Source of the DNA: Sarcocystis neurona
Lineage: Eukaryota; Apicomplexa; Conoidasida; Eucoccidiorida; Sarcocystidae
Length of the DNA stretch: 64,000 bases
Assembly: GCA_000727475.1 (NCBI GenBank)
Contig: KL647296.1
Span: 2,784,062 to 2,848,061, forward strand
Reading direction: 5' to 3'
In this document: positions 25,074 through 34,811 of the stretch, one piece after another
Layout: every line of letters begins with the position of its first letter
Position numbering within the stretch: position 1 is the stretch's first letter
Made by a program: the position numbers and the translations under genes
The notes under the pieces: model-generated
The model's input: the letters and a program-made list of their open reading frames with translations, nothing else
The model's database searches: none
What the model was told of the DNA's origin: nothing

Positions 25074-26222
25074 TTAATCATCTTCGCTACCAGGTATATC
25101 TGAGCACTCATCCGTGTCTTCATCCGCATCGAGCTGGACGCAGATTTTGCGCATTTGCCTCTCAAGAGAGTGCGGACGGAACTCATTGTTCTGGTGCTTC
25201 CTCGCGTCGGACTTTGTATGGCTTTCTCTGCTTCCTTGCCCTATTTGAATTCTTTCGGTTACATCCACCGTTGCTGCTGTTATAGTATGATTTCCGACTC
25301 CTGCTGTCAGTTTACTCGTGGATAAGCTCATCGGCTTCTCTTTTTCAGCCGGTCTTTCGTCGCGTTCACCCCTCTGCATTCCGGTGGCAGTTTCACCAGA
25401 ACTCGGTGACTCGGTTTGTTTCTCCGTTTCTGTGATCCTAGTCAGATGTTGCTGATTTTTCCCTTCTACGAGGCGTGCTTCGAGTGTGTTGCTGCTGCCC
25501 TTTGCCAGACCGTGTGGAGATGTTCCCTCGACTGGTGGCTCTCTTCCGTCGTTGTTGTCTTTCTCTAGCTCTTCTGTCGCGTCCTTTTCTCCTTCGCGTC
25601 GTTTTTGTGTGTCACCGCTTGTGTTTCTGTTTTCCGCACCATTTCCTATTTTCTTCTCGCCTTCGGTGTCATCAAGTGTTTCACGCTCTCGCCCTCCTTT
25701 GTTCCTCCCCATCTTCCCCATGCATCCTGCTTCCCGGTTTTCCTCCCCGTCTCTTTGCTGGAGTTCAGTACAGGGGTCCGCTTTCTTTTTTCCTTCCCAC
25801 TTTTCCCCGTCTCTGGGGTCCTCAATGGTGCCAAATGCCGCTTCTGCATCACGAGGTAACTCCTCTAGTTCCTCTGTGGCATCTTTTATGGACTTAACGT
25901 TGTTGTTACTGCTCCTATTTTGACAATCGTTGCTAAAGGTTAACTCTGAGGAACTTTCTAAACTACGCTGCCAAGCTAGCAAATCCTGACGTGCAGCGGC
26001 TATTTCAGCTGCTGAGACGCCACCAGCAATGCCCTTGGCTCCGCTGCTACTTTTACGCCCGGTTAGAGAGGCTAGTTTCTGTCGCGCAGCATGAAGAAGC
26101 TGATGAAAATACCCCCCGTCTTCTTCAAGAAGCGCGATGTATGTCCGCAGTATGCGCGGTTGCGTGCAGGCCTCGACAGACTGAAAATCAATGTCCGTGA
26201 GTTTGATATCGTTGAGACCCAT
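25074..26222 (-). CDS. Charged protein with SPAG1-like N-terminus, function unknown
   Basis: An ATG-started frame of 382 codons. Residues 1-55 read IKLTDIDFQSVEACTQ, then ILRTYIALLEEDGGYFHQLL, then ARQKLASLTGRKS. This follows the pattern at the N-terminus of SPAG1-family dynein-assembly proteins (IPIEHLDFKYIEKC, a short helix, a GYYPEL-like turn, then a helix and PESR). The following AAEIAAARQDLLAWQRSLE (71-89) resembles the SPAG1 segment ending in a conserved Trp. From about residue 95 the protein is disordered, rich in E, K, R, G and N, and ends in an acidic tail (DADEDTDECSDIPGSEDD). No TPR repeats follow, although SPAG1 has them. They may lie in unseen exons, or the protein may have diverged. 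A coding gene is likely; the family call is tentative. Confidence 0.6.
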   Translation of the reverse strand: MGLNDIKLTDIDFQSVEACTQPRILRTYIALLEEDGGYFHQLLHAARQKLASLTGRKSSSGAKGIAGGVSAAEIAAARQDLLAWQRSLESSSELTFSNDCQNRSSNNNVKSIKDATEELEELPRDAEAAFGTIEDPRDGEKWEGKKKADPCTELQQRDGEENREAGCMGKMGRNKGGRERETLDDTEGEKKIGNGAENRNTSGDTQKRREGEKDATEELEKDNNDGREPPVEGTSPHGLAKGSSNTLEARLVEGKNQQHLTRITETEKQTESPSSGETATGMQRGERDERPAEKEKPMSLSTSKLTAGVGNHTITAATVDVTERIQIGQGSRESHTKSDARKHQNNEFRPHSLERQMRKICVQLDADEDTDECSDIPGSEDD

Positions 26223-27126
26223 AGCGACAAGACGTGAAGGTGCGACGGTAATAAAGACAAGACGAGAGAAGATAAAGCTCAATAGAGAATGGTTCCGGGG
26301 AACTCCAAAGATAACTGAGATGGAACGGTATCACTTGCAAGTAGAAAGCACCACGTATTTTCAAAACTTTCAACAGACGAATAAGAATTTTCGCCCCCCC
26401 CCATACACATAAAGTAGCGAGAGAGTAATTCCCTCAGAAAGAAAGACCCTGCACGAGATACGCGGTTCGAGCGCAGAAAGCGAAACTGCCGTTGAGTCAC
26501 GAAAACTTCATGGTGCGTAAGCCCCATCTACAAAACAAATTGACTCGGTCTATTGTTGAAGTTTACCACGCAGCACCCTTTCTGAGCAGGTTTCTGCCGC
26601 AGAAAAAGAGCCGTTGCCGAGGGTGCCAGGTGACATGTGGAGACACAAACGGTAGCGCTGCCCTCGTAGTCTAACCGGAGGATCCAGTATGAACCGTGGT
26701 TCCCCACTATTTGCTCGCCTAAGTAGCACTCTATGACGGACACCTCGCAGAATAATACGTAGAGATGTTCTGCACAGGAGACCCTCACAGCACTGCCGGC
26801 AAAGAAGTCGTATACGTAAATAGATGCAGACCGGGTTGCTGTACAAAGCAATATATATATATATATACATAATATCGCTTCGTTGGCAGCACAGTCAACC
26901 GAGCAGGTAGAGGTGCGACGCGAATGTCGTAGGAAATGATACATACGCAGACGGCAGCTTCAAGATGAGATTCCCGCCGCAGAGCTCTACCAAACGCTCA
27001 GAAAGGGTGTGGACCGAAGACAGACTCCCACGTGGACAGTCGCACTTTTCCTCCTCTCCGTCGTTCAGGCCGCATTCGCCATGGCTGTTCGTCGCGCCCT
27101 GACGTCTGCGACAGGCCTGACGATAG

Positions 27127-27453
27127 CTACAAATACGACGCCCATGACAGCATTGCGCCCGCTATGGCAGCTTCTCTTCCTTTCACCAGCTGCACGGTAG
27201 CACATCCTTCCAGTAGATTCGAAACATGCCAGCCATCCACTGGGAGCAACCACGTAGGTTTACTCGTACTGAGGTGCTTTTGCACCCTTGACGCACCCAC
27301 CGCAGAATAGCTCAACTGCAACTGTACGGTCTCCTCTAAGCCGTTCTGCAGAACAAGCACAAGAGTGGTGGTGTTTGTCACTTTACCACAGGAGGTAGTA
27401 ACAACAAAGCTGGTACAAGTAGCTTCTGTAGGAGTCTCACCCTTCGTGGCCAC
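27127..27453 (-). CDS. Possible exon, unassigned (108 codons)
   Basis: The minus-strand frame has balanced composition and no repeats, with segments such as TSCGKVTNTTTLVLVLQNG and WLLPVDGWHVSNLLEGC. It ends at a stop (27127-27129) and opens from a GTG, so any true start or 3' splice site lies upstream. I considered coccidian surface-antigen families because of the CGK and Thr-rich segment but could not match their motifs. Confidence 0.2.
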   Translation of the reverse strand: MATKGETPTEATCTSFVVTTSCGKVTNTTTLVLVLQNGLEETVQLQLSYSAVGASRVQKHLSTSKPTWLLPVDGWHVSNLLEGCATVQLVKGREAAIAGAMLSWASYL

Positions 27454-28281
27454 TCAGCGTCCTTACGTACACGTATTTTACTCCAAAAAGGTCGAAAGCT
27501 ATAGTACTTTCCAAAAAAGTGGAAAATTCTGAATATTTCAGATACGGGTAGGCTTAAATCTACATACGTTAGAAAAAGGTACCTGTGCCGTCCCGTGCAC
27601 CTGGAAGATGCGAAACACACAACGACACATACCAAAAAACGTAGCAGGCAATATTGTACGTACATAAGTGTAAGACATACTGATACATTTTGAAAGCCCA
27701 GCAAACATAGTATCTTCCTTGTGGGGCGCGCTCGCTTGCCGAGTGCAAACGCTTGAAGTCCGTGTCGCGCATTCCCTTATACAACTATAACGCTCAAAAG
27801 ATGGTCGCCTCCATAAATTTGAAAAGCGCATACAGTTGTTTAAGTGTGATGAAATAGTCGCACGCAATCGTATGCAAATGAGAGTGGGAGGGCCAGAACC
27901 TGCCTACACCGCTACACCCACATAGGTGGATACTACACATGTCAACGCTTATTTGTATAGATTATTGCGCGAGGTCTCTACTTATTTTGAAGCCCCCCGC
28001 CACACACGTGCGGTTGCGTAGAGACTGCATCCGCACACACAGGTCTAAACATGAGATCATGAGGTCAGCTTCTCGCGCACACTCAGACCTTTCCACGCTC
28101 GTATATATCTTCATGCTTTTCTGAGGCACACGTTCACATCCGAGCAACACTACGTTAATCACGTCTAGGACCAAGACACGTGCAGGACAACCTACCTGTC
28201 CGTCGCTTCACCTGCGCCGCTAGCAACACAGTGCATATGCAGCTGTAGTAATCTCCGTGCGATGGCATTCTCCAGGCAGTT

Positions 28282-28860
28282 TTGGGTACACCTTTGCGCT
28301 CACTTAGGCGTCATCACCTGCATCCTTGTTTAGCGGAGCAGACCGGAAGTCTCCTGGTCACTTTCTTCCACACATCTGTTGCTTTGGCGGCTCCTACTTT
28401 CCGTGCCGCCGTTGCTGCGTTGCGGCTGCTAGTTTGCTCCTGCAAAGCTCCGCCTGCTCTGGCCATTTACCTAAACGCTCACATTAGACGTCTACAAGGT
28501 GCAATATTCCTGCTATCCTCAATATTCGAATTCCAAGCGATTATATCCAGCCGTATCGAGTTAGTACGAAGTACTGCGGTGGCTGACTGGCCGGTGACAT
28601 TCTACGTGGCATTCCACATCAGAGTAACAGGCTCCAGAGGTCCACCTTCGTCGTTCTTGTACAACTACCATCTACGCACGTCTCGAGGCACGGCACAAGT
28701 GTGTATCTCCATACAAATAAGTGCGTTTCTGCGTGCTTACACCTGTGCAGATATGTTTAGAACGATGTGGCGGCCACCGCCTGTGGCGTCGCCTCTTTAC
28801 GCATATCCCTTCGACATACGCAGCATGGGAAATAAGTTCGCAAATACGGCGCGAACGTAG
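28282..28860 (+). CDS. Unassigned ORF (192 codons)
   Basis: An open frame in low-repeat DNA starting at TTG. It is hydrophobic in the first half (SLLVTFFHTSVALAAPTF, AIFLLSSIFEF) and basic or polar later. No domain is recognised and there is no in-frame ATG near the start, so if real it is probably one exon. Confidence 0.18.
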   Translation: MGTPLRSLRRHHLHPCLAEQTGSLLVTFFHTSVALAAPTFRAAVAALRLLVCSCKAPPALAIYLNAHIRRLQGAIFLLSSIFEFQAIISSRIELVRSTAVADWPVTFYVAFHIRVTGSRGPPSSFLYNYHLRTSRGTAQVCISIQISAFLRAYTCADMFRTMWRPPPVASPLYAYPFDIRSMGNKFANTART

Positions 28861-30209
28861 ATACAGAAGCACGCATATATAAAAGCATATCCTTCAAACC
28901 AGAAAGGGTTTTGGGGAGGTGTCGGAGCAGGCTATTAAGGTATTATACAGAGTTAGCTCATGGACAATACGTAGAGACCTAGCAGCTGCCTTCACCGTGT
29001 GCGTCTGCACGAGCACATGCGACGCCTCTACCAGAAGAGTGGACAATGTTGTGAGTGTGGAGTACGTGGAAGGACAACTCTACCAAAGACATGCCTGCGC
29101 CTCTATTCGTTCTGAACATGTATACAGCTATGCACCCCTGTTTGTATATGTGCTGATAACACTACGAAGGGGCGACTGATATCTTCGCATGTGAGTACTC
29201 GTCGGACGAGACTTAAACACGAACAGATGTACAGAAAAGCAGAAATCCCGCGCATACCGACACAGCGCACCCACGAGTGGGTTGCTGCCTCACATATGTC
29301 TAATCGGGCGTCTATGACAACATTTTCATGGTATGTTTGCCTCTCATCGCACCTACATTCGTGCACTCAAGCGTATGTTTGTGCTGGCGTCTATGAGCAT
29401 ATATATATACACATATATATATATACATCTATACGTGAAAGTGTATGTGTACGGTATGATGATGCCTGCGTCACTGCGCAGGCGCACGACACGAAGAAGT
29501 CGATTCTCTTGTGATATCGTGCAACGCAGAGTGTCAACCCTACGGTGTAAGCTCTACACCAAGACTGCTGGACACATCCACGTACTAGTAATTCTGCGTG
29601 TATATATATGTAAGGATACCTGATGTTAGGGGCAGGTACAAACACACGTGTGTGTACACAGATACATAGTTTTTCGAGTGGCCGCATATAGGCGTGTATG
29701 TGTTGGAGTGTTACGTGCAACTATGCGTACATAGGTATACATGTAGATGTTTATACTTGGTGGGGTTATAAAGAAGTTTGTGCGGTGACACCTACTCGCA
29801 CATGGAGTGACCCACCTGTATTGTACATATTCCACGCTACCGTACCCAGCTTTACATATATATATATATATAGGCGTACTCTGTAGCCAGCCGGGTACAC
29901 GGTGCGTGCGGCTGCACCCAGCTTTATTCATACACATATATTATATTTTCTGGATAGAAGCCGACCCTGTAGATAGGCGGTGTAGCAGTATATGTATGCG
30001 TGGCCAGAGATACAGTTCCACTTGTGCCGGCATCAATGCTGACATTGATGCGAAAGAGCAGGTGCTCGTGTGCAGCTACCAATGTGGGCAGTACCACCAG
30101 CATGGATGTGGCAACTCTGAGGATTGCCTGCAGAAGACATATTGCTTCTTGCCGTTGCTGTACTTTTCTGCGGCGCGGTGGTCCCGGAGGAAATCCTTCA
30201 CAGCCCTGC

Positions 30210-31020
30210 ATCTTGAGTGTCAGTGGCCCCTCACGTCTTCGCTGAGTTCTCTTCCTCGCTGTGTGTTGCTGCGCCACAGTGCCGCCGGCATCCTGCTGCG
30301 GCGGCCGCTGCCGTCGTGTGCTGGTGCTGCTGTAGCACCTCCTGCTGCTGTGGCGCTGCCGGGCTACTGGCACTACTGGTGCTGAGCTGGTGCTGCCGCT
30401 GTGGTGCTGGTGCTACGACGGCGGTGCTGCTGCTGCTGCTGTTGCTGTTGCTGCCGCTCCTGTTCCTGCCATGCTGCTGCTGCTGCGCGCTGCTGTTTTG
30501 TCGTTACTCTCACTACTGCGCGTACTGCCACTGCGCTGCAACAGCGCCATCGTCGCTGCTCTTCTTCTGTGTGTTGGTCGCTCTCCTGTGGCCCAGCTGC
30601 TGCTCCTCCTGTTCACTCCGTGTGCTGCTGCAGTGTCGCACTTCTTCAACAGCTGCTGCTGCTGCTGACACCCATCTGCTGCTGTTGGTGGTCTGCTGCT
30701 GCTGCCAGTCTGCTGCTGCTGCTGCACCACCGCGTGTGTGCAATCACAATGCTGCTGCTCCGCCGTACTTGTACTACCTTACTGCTGTTGCTGCCGCTGT
30801 GCTGCTGCGGCTGCAGTTGTATTGCTGCTGGTGCGGCTGCTGCGGCTGCTGCGGCTACTGCTGCGCTACGCGCTGCCGCACAAAAAGCGCTGCAGCTGCT
30901 TCTGTTGCTGCTACTGCTGCTGCTGCTGCAGAGGTGTCCGCTGCCGGCCGAACTCTTTCGTTCATCCAGTCGTCCGTACACAATTGCTGCTGCTGCTGCT
31001 GCGGCTCTTCGAGCACGGAC
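30210..31020. repeat. CTG/GCT trinucleotide-rich block
   Basis: Interrupted CTG/GCT triplets on the + strand (CAG on the minus strand). The frames give poly-C, poly-A or poly-L on the + strand and poly-Q, poly-S or poly-A on the minus. The orientation switches to CAG on the + strand between about 31020 and 31180. Confidence 0.85.
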
Positions 31021-31120
31021 GACGTAAATCTTCTGAAGAATTTAGCTATGTTCCATCCCTGTTTTTCTCTGTTTAATACCGCGTCTTTCGCCGCCGTATA
31101 GCTCCACCAGCAGCGTCTGC
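30855..31120 (-). CDS. Possible exon with Q/A-rich tail, unassigned
   Basis: On the minus strand the frame reads DAVLNREKQGWNIAKFFRRF, then TSSVLEEP, six Gln, LCTDDWMNERVRPAADTS and an Ala-rich run. The non-repeat part (Trp, charged and aromatic residues) looks more like protein than the other frames do. The CAG orientation fits an exon of a minus-strand gene. Boundaries are uncertain, no family is recognised, and the frame continues upstream to about 31415. Confidence 0.25.
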
Positions 31121-31286
31121 GTCGGCTAATGGCGCGCCTATCTCTTCTCTCGCTCGTTACCTGTGCGTCCTTTCGCAAGCCATCAAGCAGCAGGAGTCGC
31201 AGCAGCAGCCGCAGCAGCAGCAGCGTGTGGCACGGCAGAAGCCGCAGCAACAGTAGCCGCAGCAAGAGACATATATCGCCTAGTAT

Positions 31287-32057
31287 TTGATGTCGTTGTC
31301 TATTGGCGCCACTGCCGCTGCCCATTCTTGCAGAAGGAGGTCGTTTTCCGTGCCCCTGCAATCCTGTGCAACCCGCAGCGGACGCGTACAGGTGAGGCAG
31401 CGGATCTACAGTCATCAGGGCAGCACCAACAGGAGCACAGCAGTAGACGCACAGCAGCCGCAGCAGCTACAGCATCAGCGTCAACGGCAACAGCAGCAAC
31501 AACTGCAGCAACAGCAGCAGCAACTGCAGCAGCAACAGCAGCAGCAACTGCAGCAGCAACAGCAGCAGCAACTGCAGCAGCAACAGCAGCAGCAACTGCA
31601 GCAGCAACAGCAGCAGCAACTGCAGCAGCAACTGCAGCAGCAACAGCAGCAGCAACTGCAGCAGCAACAGCAGCAGCAACAGCAGCAGCAACTGCAGCAG
31701 CAACAGCAGCAGCAACAGCAGCAGCAACTGCAGCAGCAGCAGCAAGTGAAGCAGCGGCAACTGCAGCAGCAACTACAGCAGCTGTGTGACCAGAGTAACA
31801 GTCGTAGAAGGAGCGGAGAGCGCGAGCTGTGGGAGCTACCGCAGCCAGCGACACGAACAGCAGGAGAACGTAAACCAACAGCAGCAGCCGCAGCCACAGA
31901 TCAGCAGCAGGACTCCCCGGAGACTGACAGCAGCAGGAGAGCACCAGCTGCGCACCTGCAGCAAGCAGCTGGGAGGTGTGCGGCAACCGCACCAAAGCAG
32001 CAACGTCCAAGCACTTCACTAGGCAGACGAGGCAGAAGAAGCCCGCCCCAGCATTAG
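31287..32057 (+). CDS. Poly-Q ORF, probably repeat-driven
   Basis: A frame of 256 codons whose middle third is nearly pure Gln with Leu every eighth residue (QLQQQQQQ unit). The ends are Ser/Arg/Gln-rich (RSTAVDAQQPQQLQHQRQRQ). It could be a Q-rich exon on the strand where CAG runs are exonic in the neighbouring genes. However, the alternative + frame (31163-31789) and three minus frames are also open, so an open frame here is weak evidence. Confidence 0.2.
   Translation: MMSLSIGATAAAHSCRRRSFSVPLQSCATRSGRVQVRQRIYSHQGSTNRSTAVDAQQPQQLQHQRQRQQQQQLQQQQQQLQQQQQQQLQQQQQQQLQQQQQQQLQQQQQQQLQQQLQQQQQQQLQQQQQQQQQQQLQQQQQQQQQQQLQQQQQVKQRQLQQQLQQLCDQSNSRRRSGERELWELPQPATRTAGERKPTAAAAATDQQQDSPETDSSRRAPAAHLQQAAGRCAATAPKQQRPSTSLGRRGRRSPPQH
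31484..31746. repeat. Higher-order CAG array, 24-bp unit
   Basis: The 24-bp unit CAACTGCAGCAGCAACAG plus CAGCAG is repeated about ten times with few interruptions (some units lack or add 12 bp). The units are nearly identical, which suggests recent expansion or gene conversion. Confidence 0.9.
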
Positions 32058-32789
32058 TTGGGATCGAGTTCCTTCGCGTCGTGTGCAGCGCTGCAGCAGC
32101 AGCAGTGAGACCGAGCTCAGTCTGGCTAGCAGCAGCAACACTTAGAAGAACAGCGACAGGACTGGCAGCAGCTCTCCGGAGAGCTGAAGCAGCAGCAGCT
32201 GCAGCCCCCGCTGTTGCAGCAGCAGGAGTATTCGCAGTCCGAGGCGCAGTAGCAGCGCTAGCCCACCCAGAGAAGCAGCGTCAGCAGCACTCAAACCTGC
32301 GGAGGGAGCGGCAGCGGCAGCACGAGCAACAGCTGCGAAGACAGCAGCAGCAGCAGCAAGTGTTACTCCAAGAGTAGTGACGCATCGGTTCGCAGCTGCA
32401 GAAGCGTCTGCAGCAGCACCAGCGGCAGCAGCAGAGAAGTTGCAGCAGCACAGCAGCAGCAGGGGCAATCGCAGCGTACGGACAGCAGCGCATGCAGCAG
32501 CAGCAGGGTTGGTGCTGGCAACGGTGCTCCGACGTCTCTCGAGCTCGAGCAGCAAGGCAGGACGTCACCAACTCCCCAGAAAAAGGCAGCTCTTCTCAGC
32601 AGCAGGAGCAGCAGGCGCATGCGGTGATGGAGCAGCAGGAGGTGAAAGAGCGGCAGGAGCAGTGGGACAGCAAAAAGAGGGAGACGCGGCTGTAGCGGGT
32701 CTGTCGCGGAGACAGCGGCAGCAGCAGTAGCTTTGCAGAAGCAACGGGGAAGAGAACGAGTAGTAGTGTTGCCGAAAAGCTTCCTTCAA

Positions 32790-32827
<38 letters not shown>

Positions 32828-33189
32828 GCAGCAGCAATAGCAGCAGATGTTGCCTTCTTCTTTTGCATCTTCTGCAGCAGCCGGCAGCACCCCCGCATGC
32901 TTCTTCGTCGTTTCTTCTTTTTCTCTTCATCTTCGTTGCAGCTGCTGACCACCTTTCCGCAGCAGCAGCATCAGTCGCAGCAACAGCAGGAGCAGTAGCA
33001 ACAGTAACAGGAGCAGCAGCAGCAGCAACAGGAGCAGCAGCAGCAGCAGCAACAGGAGCAGCAGCAACAGAATCCCCGCGGGCAGCAGCAGCAGCAACAG
33101 GAGCACCAGCACCAGCAGGACGTGAAGTGCAGCAGGAGTGTGTATGCACGCGCACGCGTTTTTTATCTTCCTCCATATTTCTCTTGTGT

Positions 33190-33570
33190 GCTTGTCGGGC
33201 TGCACCGCTGCTGCTGCAGCTCTCGCTTCTGCTGCTGCGTCCACATCCCGTCTTTCTCAGTTATCCGCCTGCTGGGGCGCAGCAAGAGCTTCTGCTCCTG
33301 CTGCTGCTGGTGCTGCCTTGCTGCTGCTGCTGCCGCTGTCTGCCGCCTTGTTCTAGCTGCTGTAGGACCTACGTGGGAAGCAGCTGCCGTGACACGGCCC
33401 TGCAGCTGTCGCTGCTGCACGTGGCGCTGCTGCAGGTGGCGCTGCTGCAAGTGGCGCTGCTGCAGGTGCTCCAGGTGGAGAACTGCTGCTGTCGCTGGCG
33501 GTGGTGGCGCATTGCTGCTGCTGCTGCTTCCTGTGCTGTCAGCTGCTGCTTCTTTGTTGTCTCTGTTGTG
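33190..33570. repeat. Inverted patch: CTG/GCT triplets on + strand
   Basis: Within the longer CAG block the orientation flips to CTG here and flips back at about 33620. It contains a 15-bp unit (GTGGCGCTGCTGCAG with variants) at 33406, 33421, 33436 and 33451. On the minus strand this gives Q/H/R-rich sequence (HLQQRHLQQRHLQQRHVQQR) in the 33163-33822 frame. Confidence 0.75.
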
Positions 33571-34310
33571 AGGCTCCGCTCGTCGTACGGCGCGGCACAG
33601 AGACGCGCGCTTTGTCTCGCAGCAGCAGCTGCAGCAGGGTCGCGCCCACACGTCCAGCAGCATCAGCCGTCCAGAAGGCACCAGGAGAGCACTACTCCGC
33701 TGGCAGAACGGCAGCAGAACAGCAGCAGCAGCTGGTGGGGTGAGGGGGTGGAAGCAGCCAAGCTGAGAACGAATTGGACGGCAAGAGCAGCTCAGGGACG
33801 GGCTTTGCTGTCTTGGCAGCAACAGCAGAACAAGGGGAGAAGAGGAGGAGGAGAGAAAGAAATGCGTCGTTGGCGCGCAGCGGAAGAGTGACGACGAGAG
33901 AAGCAGCGCAGTAGGGGGGCAGCAGCAGCAGCAAGGCGTGGAGGCGGGGCGCTGCTCGGAGCGGCACCAGCAGCTTGTCGTCTTTTCTATGAGGGGAGCC
34001 CAGCCGCTGCAGCAGAGAGCCAGACAGCATCACCCACACAGCCTCACCGAGGACGATCCACGTGCACGTATATCCGTGTCCACTTTATAGCAGGAGCAGC
34101 AAAAAAACAGCGGAAGCGGCGGTGGCCTCGTAGCAGCAGCAGCAGCCGCCACGTCGCGTGAGACTACCGCTGCGGTTGTCGAGAGGCAGCAGCCTTGTGA
34201 AGAAGCCGCAGCAGCAGATCACGGCTGCGGGGCAGCAGCAACGAAGCCTGTGCCGTCGTAGGGGTTGGTCAGCAGCAGCTGCCCGGTGGCACGTAGCGAA
34301 GCAGCAGGAG
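33570..34310. repeat. CAG-rich sequence upstream of cullin-3
   Basis: Mixed CAG triplets and GC-rich sequence run up to the first cullin-3 exon. The promoter or 5' UTR of cullin-3 probably lies here, but no core promoter motif can be picked out. Confidence 0.5.
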
Positions 34311-34314
34311 CAGT

Positions 34315-34811
34315 ATGATTGGCAGCTGGGGGAGTCGTAGCAGAGCAGGAGGAGAGGAGGACGGCGCGGCAGCAGCAGCCGGTGGGGGAGGAGGGGGAGG
34401 AGGCGGCGGAGGGGGAGGCGGCGGAGGCGAACGGAGCAGCAGCAGCAGTGCGGTGATAGGTGGGGGAGGAGGGGCGGGAGGACTGCTGTTCGGTCAGAGA
34501 GCGATGAGCAGAGAAGAGGCAGAGGCCCGGTGGAATTTTCTGCGGGTGGCAATCCTGCGTATCTTAAATCATGAGGCAGGACACTTAAGCTATGAAGAGC
34601 TGTACAGATATGCGTACATGCTCGTTATCAACAAACGGGGAAATCTGGTGTACGACGGCATGCGACAGTGTGTCGAGCAGCACCTGCAGCAGGTCGCTGC
34701 GACGCTGCTGCAGGAGCAGCAGTCCCACTTCTTGGCCGCGCTCCTTCAGGCGTGGAGAAGTCACGCGGTCAACATGAGCATGGTCAAGGACGTGCTTCTC
34801 TATCTTGACCG
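34315..34811 (+). CDS. CUL3: Cullin-3 exon 1, with alternative upstream start
   Basis: From ATG 34315 the frame begins MIGSWGSRSRAGGEEDG. It then has Ala and long Gly runs (GGN codons, about 34382-34470) before reaching [20 protein letters not shown] at 34504. Homology to CUL3 starts at the second Met, and human CUL3 also has only a short non-conserved N-terminus, so 34504 is my preferred start. The exon ends with YLDR split after CG at the donor GTGAGA (34812). Confidence 0.7.

Larger units (their letters stand above)
26283..29900. other. Repeat-poor sequence with unresolved ORFs
   Basis: Mostly unique sequence with short TA runs (26850-26870, 29399-29430, 29858-29872). Two frames look somewhat coding-like: 27127-27453 (-, 108 codons) and 28282-28860 (+, 192 codons). 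Both begin at non-ATG codons and may be exons. Neither has a recognised domain. An assignment would need transcript data. Confidence 0.4.
31163..33180. repeat. CAG/GCA trinucleotide-rich block
   Basis: Dense CAG/GCA triplets on the + strand, including the 24-bp higher-order array listed next, and longer pure runs near 32787-32838 and 32996-33120. All plus-strand frames give Q, A or S runs and the reverse gives L, C or A. No domain is visible. Confidence 0.85.

Noticed and set aside
27127..27453. Coccidian SAG-type surface antigen
   Set aside because: Only a Cys/Thr-rich segment is suggestive. No signal peptide, GPI-anchor tail or conserved SAG cysteine pattern is visible.
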